From Symbiodinium natans (taxonomy: Eukaryota; Sar; Dinophyceae; Suessiales; Symbiodiniaceae), in assembly GCA_905221605.1 (NCBI GenBank), contig CAJNDS010000297.1, positions 79,501 through 143,500 of the forward strand: a stretch of 64,000 bases of DNA. Direction: 5' to 3'. Positions 55,578-64,000 of this stretch are shown in pieces. Numbering within the stretch: the first letter of the stretch is position 1; each line of letters opens with the position of its first letter. The notes beneath the pieces are model-generated. The model was not told the DNA's origin. It ran no database searches and worked only from the letters and a program-made list of their open reading frames with translations. Made by a program: the position numbers and the translations under genes.

Positions 55578-55690
55578 TGCACCTCCTTGCGGCCCCCACG
55601 CAGGCAGTCGAAAGGCGCGGCAGGATCGGCTGCCAGGGATCTGCCTCCCTTGTGGATCACTTTTTCTAAGCAAGTGTCCGAGGCTCCGAA
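55578..55690 (-). CDS. Minus-strand exon, product unknown
   Basis: RFGASDTCLEKVIHKGGR, SLAADPAAPFDCLRGGRK EVQ on the minus strand, likely the same gene as 55145-55322. Confidence 0.48.
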
Positions 55691-55767
55691 TCGTCTTCGG
55701 CAATGCGAATCTTCCCCCCAAATTCTGAACCTAAACCCCAAATCCTAAACCCGTAATCCTCCGCCCT

Positions 55768-55831
55768 CAAGCTGAAAGTTTGAGCACTGGAGGTGAAGGT
55801 CTCGTAGGAGCTTGGGTGGTTTTGATCCCTG
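55768..55831 (-). CDS. Minus-strand exon, product unknown
   Basis: FQGSKPPKLLRDLHLQCS NFQLE on the minus strand, then a GC donor (GAGG before GCGGAG) and TTTAGG-like text. Confidence 0.45.
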
Positions 55832-55909
55832 GAACTTCGGGTTCTCGAGTAAGGCATCCGGTGTTTTGGGCTTCTAAGGTCCTTCCCAGACCTCGGGATC
55901 CAAAAAGGG

Positions 55910-55984
55910 GGTTTAGGGTTTAGGGTTTAGGGTTTAGGGTTTAGGGTTTAGGGTTTAGGGTTTAGGGTTTAGGGTTTAGGGTTT
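55910..55984. repeat. TTTAGGG array
   Basis: About 11 copies. Confidence 0.97.
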
Positions 55985-56326
55985 AAAACGTAGATCTGCT
56001 TAAGGGTCCTAAGAGTGGGCTCCACTCTTTGGATCGTCCCAGGGGTCTGAGTTATAGAAGGATCTTTCGGTGAGTAAGCAGCCCAACGCTCCGTAATGGT
56101 TCGGGTTGTTCAGGTGCGTCTCCATTGGGGCTTTGATGCGTTGAGCTTTGTGGGTCCGGAGCTGCGCGCGCAAACCCCCGAACCCCTAAACCCCTAAAAC
56201 CTTAAGCCCAGAAAGGATGGAAAGCAACCCAAGAAATACTATTTGCTTAAGAAATCCCCAAAAGTTGTTGGTTTCCGGGCTTTTGTCTCCGGGCACCCCG
56301 ACCCCTGAACCCCTCGAACTCCCCCA

Positions 56327-56400
56327 AAGCCATGAAGGAGGACGGCCCGAGCCCATCGGCTCCTTCAGCGGAGGTCCCCGAGGGGCCCGGATGTTTCGGG
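56327..56400 (+). CDS. Possible exon, product unknown
   Basis: MKEDGPSPSAPSAEVPEG PG after CCCAAAG; proline/serine-rich. Confidence 0.35.
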
Positions 56401-57527
56401 TTTAGGCTATTCAGTGCTTCGGGTTTAGGGAAGTCAGTGGGCTTAGGGTTTAGGGTTTAGGGTTTACGGTTTGAGATCCTGGAAGCATAAAGGGCTCACC
56501 GCAACCACCCCTAAACCGCGGGACACCAGGGGCCTAACGGCGCCCCTTTCTTGGCTATCGGCATCAGGGCTGCCTCAATTAGACGTCCCATCAAAACTCA
56601 CAGAGAGGGGGACGTTTCCTGTCGTGTGTTCCGAAAGAGGCCTTTCATACTAGACGCAACATACTGGACAAGTTAATTCTGACACGGAGGGTGGGGAAAA
56701 GCCATGCGAGCCCCAAGAGCCCGAAACCCTAAACCCGAAACCCCCAAAACCCTCCGCAAAAAGGGAGCCTGCGATCGCGAGGCAACAACAGGCCGCGAGA
56801 GCCACCGGCCGCAGGAAGCTCAGAATTCGGAGAAATTGCACAGTTAGGCACGCTTTAGGGTTTAGGGTTTGGGGTTTCGTAGGACTGCTCTGCACAGCAG
56901 TCTGTGCAAGCTTGCCAGGAGAGGCCGGAGAAAGCCATTGAAAAGCATCCCAGACCCTCAGCCCTGAACCCTAAACTCCTCGAAGCTTCCAAGGCGCAAT
57001 CTGCCCGAGGGGGCCCTGAGGGACGGCTCAGGCGGCGAACTCTGCGTTTTTTTGCGAGGGGATCTTTGTTAGAAAGGCGCCCTGTATGGTGCCACATAGT
57101 GCCCGTAATTCGTGTGGGGTTCTTGCTGACCGTCTGGAGTCTGCGGTGAAAGCTTCCAGGTGCTCTTGGTGCGGTTCCCCGTCTGTGAGTCCCTTTTTTG
57201 TAGCAGAATGCCGGAGTGTCGGTGTATGTCTAGCTTGAGGGATCGAAGGGTGAGCATACTGCAGGCCGCAGCTCACGCACTCTGTCAAAGCAGAGACTCT
57301 GTCCCTGTGTCCTCTCACCGGAGAATAGGATAGGCTCCCAACAAGACTCCCAGTAAACCCACGAAGCCCTGAACCCCAAAGCCCTGTTGTTCTTTTCAAG
57401 ATTTTGATCTGAAGGGACTCACACCCGCCCAAGTTCTCGTGCGCAGAACCTAACTCCGGGCTGCATCCTCCCTATTCCTTGGTAGCTGAATGGTATGCCA
57501 ACACCAAAAAGGGCTGGCATCTTGCAG
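56401..57527. other. Unassigned
   Basis: TTTAGGG copies at 56443-56468 and near 56855. A minus-strand frame is open for 134 codons (57028-57432) and a second minus frame overlaps it; neither has a family motif. A family C fragment (CTTGGTAGCTGAATGGTA) is at 57478-57515. Confidence 0.4.
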
Positions 57528-57640
57528 ATTATGGGGAGCAGTGGAGAGACTGGGAGGGTGGATCTGAACTAGGAGCGGCCTTTTCTGAGGATATCCCTTG
57601 GACATTGGAAGCACTTGACAGCAGTGTGGTGGTGATGTGA
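57528..57640 (+). CDS. Acidic exon, product unknown
   Basis: After ATCTTGCAG: YGEQWRDWEGGSELGAAF, SEDIPWTLEALDSSVVVM then stop at 57638-57640. Very protein-like. A GC donor after TLE is an alternative 3' edge. Confidence 0.55.
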
Positions 57641-58286
57641 GGGTACTCGTCCTGCTGCGAGGACACGTATAAACTGGCTCAATGAAAAAGCCGGGGGGCC
57701 AAGATTTGAGAATCGACATGGACTAAGATGCCAGAGCGTTCAACTAAGCTAAGGTTGAAGTGGCCCTGCTGATTAGGTACCGAAGCCCTACAATCAGACC
57801 GGCTAGCTCCTAAACCCTAAATACAGAAGGCAAGGGTGTCTACAAAGTAGGACGTCCTTTCCCCTCGCCCCAAACATGAACCATTTCATACATACAAATT
57901 ACCATATGTACTGTATACGTAGTGTACGGTGTGGAACACCACCCCGCCAAAAGCCACACCGGTCCCCGCGCTCCTCGATGCCTAAACATGTCGAGTGAAA
58001 CCGTGAGAGCCCTCAGCCCTTGATGCCGGGCTCTGTGGCTAAGGCGGCTTCGAACATCTAGTGCTGTCCTTTGGACTTATTTGCAAAAAAACACGAAACC
58101 CGCGTAGCCCTCAAGAAGACAATGTGCTGACAAAACCCGAAGAGGAGGGTGCGGAGCGCCTGTGAGAGAGAGAGGGTCTGCACCCTAAACCAAACTCTAT
58201 GGGGCCTCATTAGGGTCCCCTTACCCATTAAGGGGATCCGAAATATGGATATCGTGTGTGTTTTGGCTGTTTTTTGTGATTTTTTT
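57641..58286. other. Unassigned
   Basis: No arrays. A minus frame at 58058-58315 is open without motif. Confidence 0.3.
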
Positions 58287-58358
58287 CTAACAGTCCTTAA
58301 AAGGGAATACAGCACCCCCCATTATACTCCCCATGAAGGACTGTTCGTATCTCCCAAG
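58287..58358 (+). mobile_element. Family D remnant
   Basis: CTAACAGTCCTTAAAAGGGA to CCCATGAAGGACTGTTCG: the inner part of family D without its TTGGGATGTTCC ends. Confidence 0.6.
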
Positions 58359-58419
58359 TATAACAATGGGACCCACATTAAGGGGCCCATAGGGACCCTC
58401 GACATGAGGCCGGCCTGCA

Positions 58420-58473
58420 AGCGCCCCTGGACATGGATCGGGCGGCATCGCAGCTGCTTCGGGTGCGGCATCG
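58420..58473 (+). CDS. Possible exon, product unknown
   Basis: APLDMDRAASQLLRVRH after GCCTGCAAG; could be an ankyrin-like helix but too short to tell. Poly-G text follows. Confidence 0.35.
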
Positions 58474-58626
58474 GGGGGCGGGGGGGGAGGGGGAAAAGGA
58501 AGGGTGGCGGGGGACAGGGGGACGGGGGGGGTTTAAGGCCAGAGTTTAGTGGTTCAGGGAGTAGGTTTCAGGATTCTTGTGCTGAGATGTTCGGTGCCTG
58601 TGTTGTGTGTTTTTGCGTTTGGCATT

Positions 58627-59050
58627 AGGCCGCCGCTGAGGGCGAAGGTCGAAGGATGGGTGTGGATTCGAGAGGCTACATAGATTACCATGACCGTCCT
58701 ACCGAGAGCAAACCCTACATAGTAATAGTGGATACGACGCAAGAACACCCATGTTCCAGATTGCTGCTCGAAGTGAAGATCTTTCCACACTTCGAGCAAG
58801 GTCAAGGCAATTGAGAAGAGAGGTGTACCGGTTCGCTCTCTGGGGAGAGGAGAAGACACAACTACAAGTCCACGCAAGGTGAACCCTCGACCCAGCAAGC
58901 CTAGCCCAACTAGCCGAAACAAAACAAGGCCCAGAAGGAAGGAGAGAAAGAGAGCAATCCAAAGAGGGACATTCCAAACTCAAAGATACAGAGCCTTAGC
59001 CCTAACATGCCCCCTAGTAGTTGCGTTTTTTGCTGAGTAAAACCACCGGC
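58627..59050 (+). CDS. Overlapping open frames, product unknown
   Basis: Three + frames are open in overlapping order. Frame 1 (to 58814): MGVDSRGYIDYHDRPTES, KPYIVIVDTTQEHPCSRL, LLEVKIFPHFEQ. Frame 2: MFQIAARSEDLSTLRARS, RQLRREVYRFALWGEEKT QLQVHAR. Frame 3 runs to 59039 and is basic (RNKTRPRRKERKRAIQR). Telomere repeats are absent. Either introns or frameshifts link them, or this is a decayed retroelement; nothing decides between these. Confidence 0.42.
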
Positions 59051-59061
59051 GAATCACAAGC

Positions 59062-59225
59062 ATGGTCATGATGATTCTTCGAGGGAGTATAGCAACCAAA
59101 GTCCTCGCCGGACTCTGGACAATCAAAGCCTCTCTGGAGGTGCCAAGCGATCGGGATGCCATGGATATCCTGAAACGCACGGGCTCCCGAGATTTCTTTG
59201 AACTAGAGGACCAGAGGACCCTAGC
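59062..59225 (+). CDS. Exon or ORF, product unknown
   Basis: MVMMILRGSIATKVLAGL, WTIKASLEVPSDRDAMDI, LKRTGSRDFFELEDQRT. Convincing composition; ends near GCCCCCAAGACCC (GC donor). No family. Confidence 0.5.
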
Positions 59226-59936
59226 CCCCAAGACCCTAAACCCCCTTGCGATTTAGGGGTTAGGCGTTTAGGGTTTAGGGTCACAGGCCCTGGACTCAAC
59301 TCTTTCCAGGCTTGGAGAGTTTGTAGGGTTTTTAAGGGTGGTTTGTAGGGTTTGAGGTTTTAGAAAGGGGCTTACACAGGCTGAAAACCGCAGCCACACC
59401 CCTGATAACACGCCTCCGTACCTCGGCGGAGTACACGGAAATGCTTCAGGGGTTTGTGGGGGCTTCCTCCCAGATCGCCTGACATACCCAACAACAATGA
59501 AACTCGAACAGAAAGGGTTTGGGGACTTCGGCCAGCAAGGCCCCTGTTCGGGGAGATGCAATTTGGAAGCAAGTGACGCAGTTACCCCAAGGCGCTTCGA
59601 TTCGACAGTTCTTCAGAAGCGCCCGAGTATTGAAGCCCCTCAGCCCCCCCCCCCCAGCTACGACTACGTGGGTATAGGGTGTATGCCTTGGGTTTGGGGG
59701 TGTTTAGGGAGGGGCTTAGGGCTCTTCGCGTGTGTGTGCTTTTCCTGAACTGCAAGGAATTGGCTTGTTGTGCTCGTGTTCTATGGGCATGGCAGCTGGC
59801 CTTAGGGGGTTTCAAGGGGAATCCGTAGGACCGCAAGAAGTGCCCGCGCACTTCACATCTTGAGCCCCACACTTTTCACATGAGCTCTCTGGGAGCCCTA
59901 GGGCCTGTGCAGTTAACATGTCACCTTTTTGACTAT
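59226..59936. other. Unassigned
   Basis: Short TTTAGGG text at 59255-59282. A minus frame (59268-59561) and a + frame (59497-59748) are open without motif. A C(10) run at 59645. Confidence 0.35.
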
Positions 59937-60045
59937 ACATATATGTATATATATATATATATATATTAATATATATTTGTATGTATATGTATATATATGT
60001 ATATATCTATCTATCTATCTATATATATATATATGTATTCCTATT
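59937..60045. repeat. TA / TATC microsatellite
   Basis: TATATATATATA and TATCTATCTATC tracts. Confidence 0.95.
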
Positions 60046-60895
60046 ACAAATACAAGGTTAACCTTGTTAGGGCTAGGGTATTCATCCCCTCAGAAGCGAA
60101 GGCGTGGAAGATAGCGCCAGCACGATTCGAGATCCCACTGCGCCCGCTCCTCAGAGTAACACGAGGGGCCGCCCGGGCCCAGCGGCACCCTTTACCCTGT
60201 CTTTTTTGTTGGGGCAAGGGACTAAAGGAGGGACCCTTGTAAGGGACCTTAAGGGTTTCTTAGGGGCTGCTTCGGGCTATAGGGACTGACTATATCAGGT
60301 GTATATAGAATTCTCAAGCGAGGGTGGGGAGGGGAGTTTGTCTCACAACGTGCTCTGCGCGAAGGCGACAGAAAAGTCCAGAAAGTGCCGCCGTGCGTTT
60401 GCAGGATGCCCTGTCGTACCCTTATTCCCCTTTTCCTACTACTTGCTCAAGAGCCCCGAAAAAAGTATGACAATAATCCTATAGTAGCCCTACACGGAAG
60501 AATATTTGGGGGGGAGCAAATAGTTCACAGATGGCAAGGTATGTAGAGTTTAGGGTTTGGGATACAGTCGGCCACTGAGGTATGTGGTCTCGGCCGTACG
60601 GCGTATCCTCGATGGAGGGAAGGCGCTGGCTTCTGCTTGGCAAGGATGGGATTTAGGGTTGAGGGTTAGGGTTTAGGGTTTGTGAACTTCAGCACCCCAG
60701 AGTGGGCCGCTGCTCAGATTTGGGCAGGGGGGCGCGCCCGGGTTCCCTCTTGAAACCCAGAAAAGCCAGAACAGGTACGCTTTTTCATGAGGTTTGCCTT
60801 CCGAAGCCACACTAGGCGTTCAGAGGTTCATTCGCCTTCTGTCCAAGCTTCAAAGCTGTGACAGGGCGGACGCCCGGGCCGGTGATGGAGAGAGC
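60046..60895. other. Unassigned, one possible exon
   Basis: 60105-60190 reads IAPARFEIPLRPLLRVTR GAARAQ. A family B left end (AGGATGCCCTGTCGTACCC) lies at 60402-60436 and family G-like text at 60441-60490. TTTAGGG at 60650-60685. Confidence 0.4.
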
Positions 60896-61052
60896 TCACC
60901 ATGGGTAGTTGCAGGTCAGGGATAAAGGCTTTAGGGCCTGGAGCTTAGGGCTGGCTACCTTGGGAGCTTAGGGCTGGCTACCTTGGGGCCCCCTAACCCC
61001 TGAGCCGCTAAGCGCCCTAACCGGTCCGTCTTCTCACAACTACCCATGGCGA
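60896..61052. repeat. Inverted repeat, 17-bp arms, with internal tandem
   Basis: CTCACCATGGGTAGTTG (60896-60912) mirrors CAACTACCCATGGCGAG (61036-61052) with one mismatch. Inside, GGGAGCTTAGGGCTGGCTAC-type text is tandemly duplicated (about 60939-60985). Confidence 0.75.
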
Positions 61053-62009
61053 GAGATTGCGCCTCGCAGAAAAGTGTCGGTTTAAAGGGGCCCACGTAAC
61101 CCTTGGGCCCTGCGACAGTAACTCGGGTACCCCCCCCCCCCCGCCCCTACTGTCGGAACTCCCCTTGAGGGTTTAGGACGCCCTTTTCTATGCTCTAGGC
61201 TACTGACTGGGGAAGCTAGGTCAGGCTTGCAGCACACCCCTCCCCCCAAAACACTAAACTAAACACCAAAAAACGCTCCGAAGAGAGCAGGTTTCTACAA
61301 GGCCCCGAAGACCCCCGATGAAATGGCCCTCAACCCCCAGTGCCCCCTGCAAAGGGCCTAAGGACAAGACGAGTAGATGCTGGCAATAGCCCTGTTTAGC
61401 GCGGGACTGCAAGGCTGCAGCGTGCCAAAAAAGGATGCAGAGCAGTTTCCGTAAGCGTATCCTAAAGCTTTAGGCTTTAGGGCTTAGAATTTCCGTGCAT
61501 CTTGGCTTTGCCACATGTCCTTTCATGGGTGCCTTTCTCTGCGAAGTGGTTGGTCTTGCTAGAAGCTCCTCAGATTGCAGTACGGGGTTCGAGGTTTCGG
61601 GAAAGTTGAAGGTTTCTTCCGTTACTGGTTGCTGTCGACCTGCATCAGAGCGGTGAACTACCCAGACCCCGGGAGGATCCAAAAAGTACATCCCCTTTAA
61701 GGTTTCCGCAGAATGATCCAATAGTAGTTTTGTGTATCACTTGGGGGCTCTACTCTTCGGATCCTGCCCGGAGTCTGGGTACTCCTCATGTTCATAGTAG
61801 CTCTTCGCAGGGCAAGAAAGACAAATGTCCTGCAGCCATACCGGCCCAGAGGCTCAAAAAGGGCTGAAAGGGCGGTCCGCATGCTATGCGACGCCGCTTG
61901 TGCATCAAAGCGGCCAGCCTTTCTAAACAAGGGCTTTTCCGTGCCACCAATGCCTTGACGATCGTGTCCCGACTGGGTGAGAGTTTCTCTTCCTCCGACT
62001 TGCAAGACC
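61053..62009. other. Unassigned
   Basis: A C run near 61130. Minus frames (61470-61721, 61697-62005) and a + frame (61886-62009, AASLSKQGLFRATNALTI VSRLGES) compete; the + frame runs up to a family F element, which suits an exon. Confidence 0.35.
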
Positions 62010-62157
62010 CTAGGTGGAACAGTGGGACCTTTTTTTATTTTCCCCTCTTGGGTTTAAGAGGATCCTAGTCACAAGTCAGGAATAGTTTCCCCTACTGGGT
62101 TTGAAGAGGATCCTAGTCAGGAAGATTTTCTTCAGAGGGTGTTTAAGGAGGCCATCC
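62010..62157 (+). mobile_element. Family F element with internal duplication (copy F4)
   Basis: CTAGGTGGAACAGTGGGACC to AAGGAGGCCATCCGAG; the stretch TGGGTTTAAGAGGATCCTAG occurs twice in tandem. Confidence 0.78.
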
Positions 62158-62222
62158 GAGGTCTTCTTTCATGGTACCGTGGCCGTGGAGGCCGTTGACA
62201 CTGGGTTCTGCCTTGGGAGCAG

Positions 62223-62362
62223 TTTTAACTTCCATCTTTCCTTATACGGGAACCTACTCAAAACCATTTTCACTGTCCCATCTTTCCTTAAAAGGGAACC
62301 GACTCATAAATCATTTTCAAGTTCCCCTTTTTCTTTATAAGGGAACCCATTTCATAATTAGT
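62223..62362. repeat. Imperfect tandem repeat, three units
   Basis: Units built on ATCTTTCCTTAAAAGGGAACC and CTCATAAATCATTTTCA, about 45-50 bp each. Confidence 0.75.
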
Positions 62363-62390
62363 TTTTCAGAGGCTTTTAAAGCACCACTCA

Positions 62391-62686
62391 TAACCCTAAA
62401 CCCTAAACCCTAAACCCTAAACCCTAAACCCTAAACCCTAAACCCTAAACCCTAAACCCTAAACCCTAAACCCTAAACCCTAAACCCTAAACCCTAAACC
62501 CTAAACCCTAAACCCTAAACCCTAAACCCTAACCCGTAAACCCTAAACCCTAAACCCTAAACCCTAAACCCTAAACCCTAAACCCTAAACCCTAAACCCT
62601 AAACCCTAAACCCTAAACCCTAAACCCTAAACCCTAAACCCTAAACCCTAAACCCTAAACCCTAAACCCTACCCCTGAACCCTAAA
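62391..62686. repeat. CCCTAAA array, about 42 copies (longest here)
   Basis: Nearly perfect, with one CCCTAACCCGTAAA interruption near 62530 and a CCCTACCCCTGAA end. Unique-looking sequence and an exon follow, so it is not a chromosome end. Confidence 0.98.
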
Positions 62687-62787
62687 CTCAGGACATGTTT
62701 GTGAGCCACTCTTGGGCCGCAGATCGCTGGGCAAAGTTTCTGGCAATGAGCCTGGCGGGGGGGGTTTACGAACATAGGGGATAGGGT

Positions 62788-62812
62788 TTAGGGTTTAGGG
62801 TTTAGGGTTTAG
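62788..62812. repeat. TTTAGGG array
   Basis: Three to four copies upstream of the next exon. Confidence 0.93.
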
Positions 62813-62873
62813 GGGTAGGATGCCCTTATGCGAAGGACCCCCATAGGGTACCCCTGCTTTCGGAAATCCCCAG

Positions 62874-63196
62874 GTCCTGAACTTGAGTTTGGCCGTCAAG
62901 GCTACACTGGTTTCGATTCTGCTTTGTCAATGCTCCTTGCTGGCCTTCTTCCCCTACTTGCCTGTGAGTGCGATCTTCCTCATTGCGATGGATGTGCCAG
63001 TGCTGGTGTTTTTCCTGGTGCTTTTGTTTGGCCAACAACTAACTTGTGGGGCGTGGAGTCCGAGCATTTGGATAGACAAAATCTGCGTGAACCAGATGAT
63101 CGACTCGGAAAAGGAGAAGGCCATTGCCGGGCTTCCTGCATTTGTGGCCAGCTCGTCTCAGATGGTGGTTCTCTGGGATCAAACATACTTCGAGAG
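62874..63196 (+). CDS. Membrane/WIDK-type dinoflagellate protein, internal exon
   Basis: A 107-codon exon from acceptor ATCCCCAG to a GC donor (GAGAG before GCAGGG). Two hydrophobic segments come first (VSILLCQCSLLAFFPYLP at about residues 11-30; IAMDVPVLVFFLVLLFG at about 36-52). Then SIWIDKICVNQMIDSEKE, KAIAGLPAFVASSSQMVV, LWDQTYFER. The order W-x-DK-x-C-x-x-Q, a short helix, S..MVVLW...YF.R matches a large dinoflagellate membrane-protein family with a HET/TIR-like module; normally LWC..E follows, in the next exon. That next exon was not found. Function of the family is unknown. Confidence 0.72.
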
Positions 63197-64000
63197 GCAG
63201 GGCAGTCATCCCGACACTCACAACCCGCATCCCGAAACCCCGCACCCCGCAACAGGAGCCCAAACCCTAAACCCTCAACCCTTAACCTGCGTGTGGTTGC
63301 GAGGCTGGTAGGCAGGTGGCAAAAAACCCTCACCCCTTCCAGGCGGAGAAAAGCGCAACCTCGAACCCCAATGGGAGTTAGTGGGAACTTGCCTTCAACC
63401 TTATTCTAAGGGCGCTTACATAGTCCCAAAGCGTTTTGAGGTCGCATGGGGTATACAAGGGCTGCTCTTATGGGTCCCCCAATGGAAGCTTTGCTTTAAC
63501 TACCCGAAGAGAGGGGAACGAAGCAGTGAACCGTAGAATCAAAAGCACCCCAATGCAGTCTCCCAATGGGATTTGCTGGGTTACCGATCCCTGATCAAGT
63601 GCCTGAAGCCAACACGTTGTTGGGGAACCCAATAGTGTCCCCACATCCTTTACTTCCAAGTCCCAAGCCCTAAACCTAAACCCTAAACCCTAAACCCTAA
63701 ACCCTTCCTCAGCAACTCGCCGACCTGGCAAACTCCTCTTCTGCCAGGGGGGAGGCTTTGTCTTCTCATTTCTCGGGGTCTGTCAGTTTACCCGGGATCT
63801 TAACCCTAAGCTGCCACTTGAAAAGGAAACACAGGGTACTACAAGTTAGTCGTGGTCCGCTCCTCCGTGGGGAGCTCTTTATGACCCCCTTCGTGTCAAA
63901 GTGCTGTGGGAAAAGCCCTTTTCTTCATCTCTGCTCCCTTTGCGGAGCAGGTTGACGTCCACTGAGTGTCAGATATCTATTTCAATACATCAGCATCAAT
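63197..64000. other. Unassigned, CCCTAAA copies
   Basis: CCCTAAA-like copies at 63260-63285 and an array at 63668-63705. Open + frame at 63758-63955 (SSHFSGSVSLPGILTL) without motif. A minus frame at 63468-63659 is open. Confidence 0.4.

Noticed and set aside
58554-58922. 122-codon minus-strand frame
   Set aside because: The + frames over the same bases are more protein-like; neither has a family match, so only the + reading is listed, at low confidence.
1-64000. tRNA, rRNA or spliced-leader genes
   Set aside because: None was recognised by eye on either strand; a covariance-model search was not possible, so absence is not proven.

Overview
The window looks like nuclear DNA of a dinoflagellate. 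The reasons are: plant-type telomere repeats (TTTAGGG) scattered everywhere in both orientations; genes cut into very small exons; introns that begin with GC (some GA) instead of GT and end in AG; tandem ankyrin repeats in a typical dinoflagellate style; and one exon with the membrane segments plus WIDKICVNQ / MVVLWDQTYFER motifs of a common dinoflagellate protein family. The species cannot be told from the sequence. There is no sign of prokaryotic organisation. All calls were made by reading; nothing was searched or computed.

Layout. 0-4.6 kb: a few small exons, microsatellites and degenerate telomere-like tracts. 4.6-8.7 kb: a repeat block with minisatellites, three copies of a G-rich unit (one inverted) and long TTTAGGG arrays. 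8.7-24.5 kb: many short coding-like exons of unknown product among inverted-repeat elements. 24.5-34.2 kb (+): a tubulin tyrosine ligase-like (TTLL) gene whose ATP-grasp domain can be rebuilt from fourteen exons joined by thirteen GC-AG introns. 35-39 kb: unknown exons and repeats. 39.4-48.8 kb (+): an ankyrin-repeat gene in at least nine exons, followed inside its span by a 0.94-kb minisatellite of 31-bp units. 49-55 kb: unknown exons on +. 55.1-55.9 kb: likely exons on the minus strand. 57-59.3 kb: a coding-like stretch almost free of telomere repeats. 62.4-62.7 kb: the longest CCCTAAA array. 62.9-63.2 kb: the membrane/WIDK exon.

Two layers of structure stand out. First, TTTAGGG arrays sit just downstream of exons and CCCTAAA arrays just upstream, so a typical intron carries telomere repeats as an inverted pair at its two ends. 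Second, at least ten families of 55-150 bp elements with terminal inverted repeats (called A-L here) fill the introns. One copy interrupts an ankyrin repeat exactly, with a 6-bp target duplication that supplies the splice sites, so these elements behave as introners. A second copy does something similar in the TTLL gene. Several other copies are flanked by unusually long duplications of about 30 bp.

Limits. Exons named by family (TTLL, ankyrin, WIDK) are firm because joining them rebuilds conserved motifs. Other exons rest only on open frame, composition and splice-like edges; coding-looking stretches also occur inside proven introns, so those carry low confidence.
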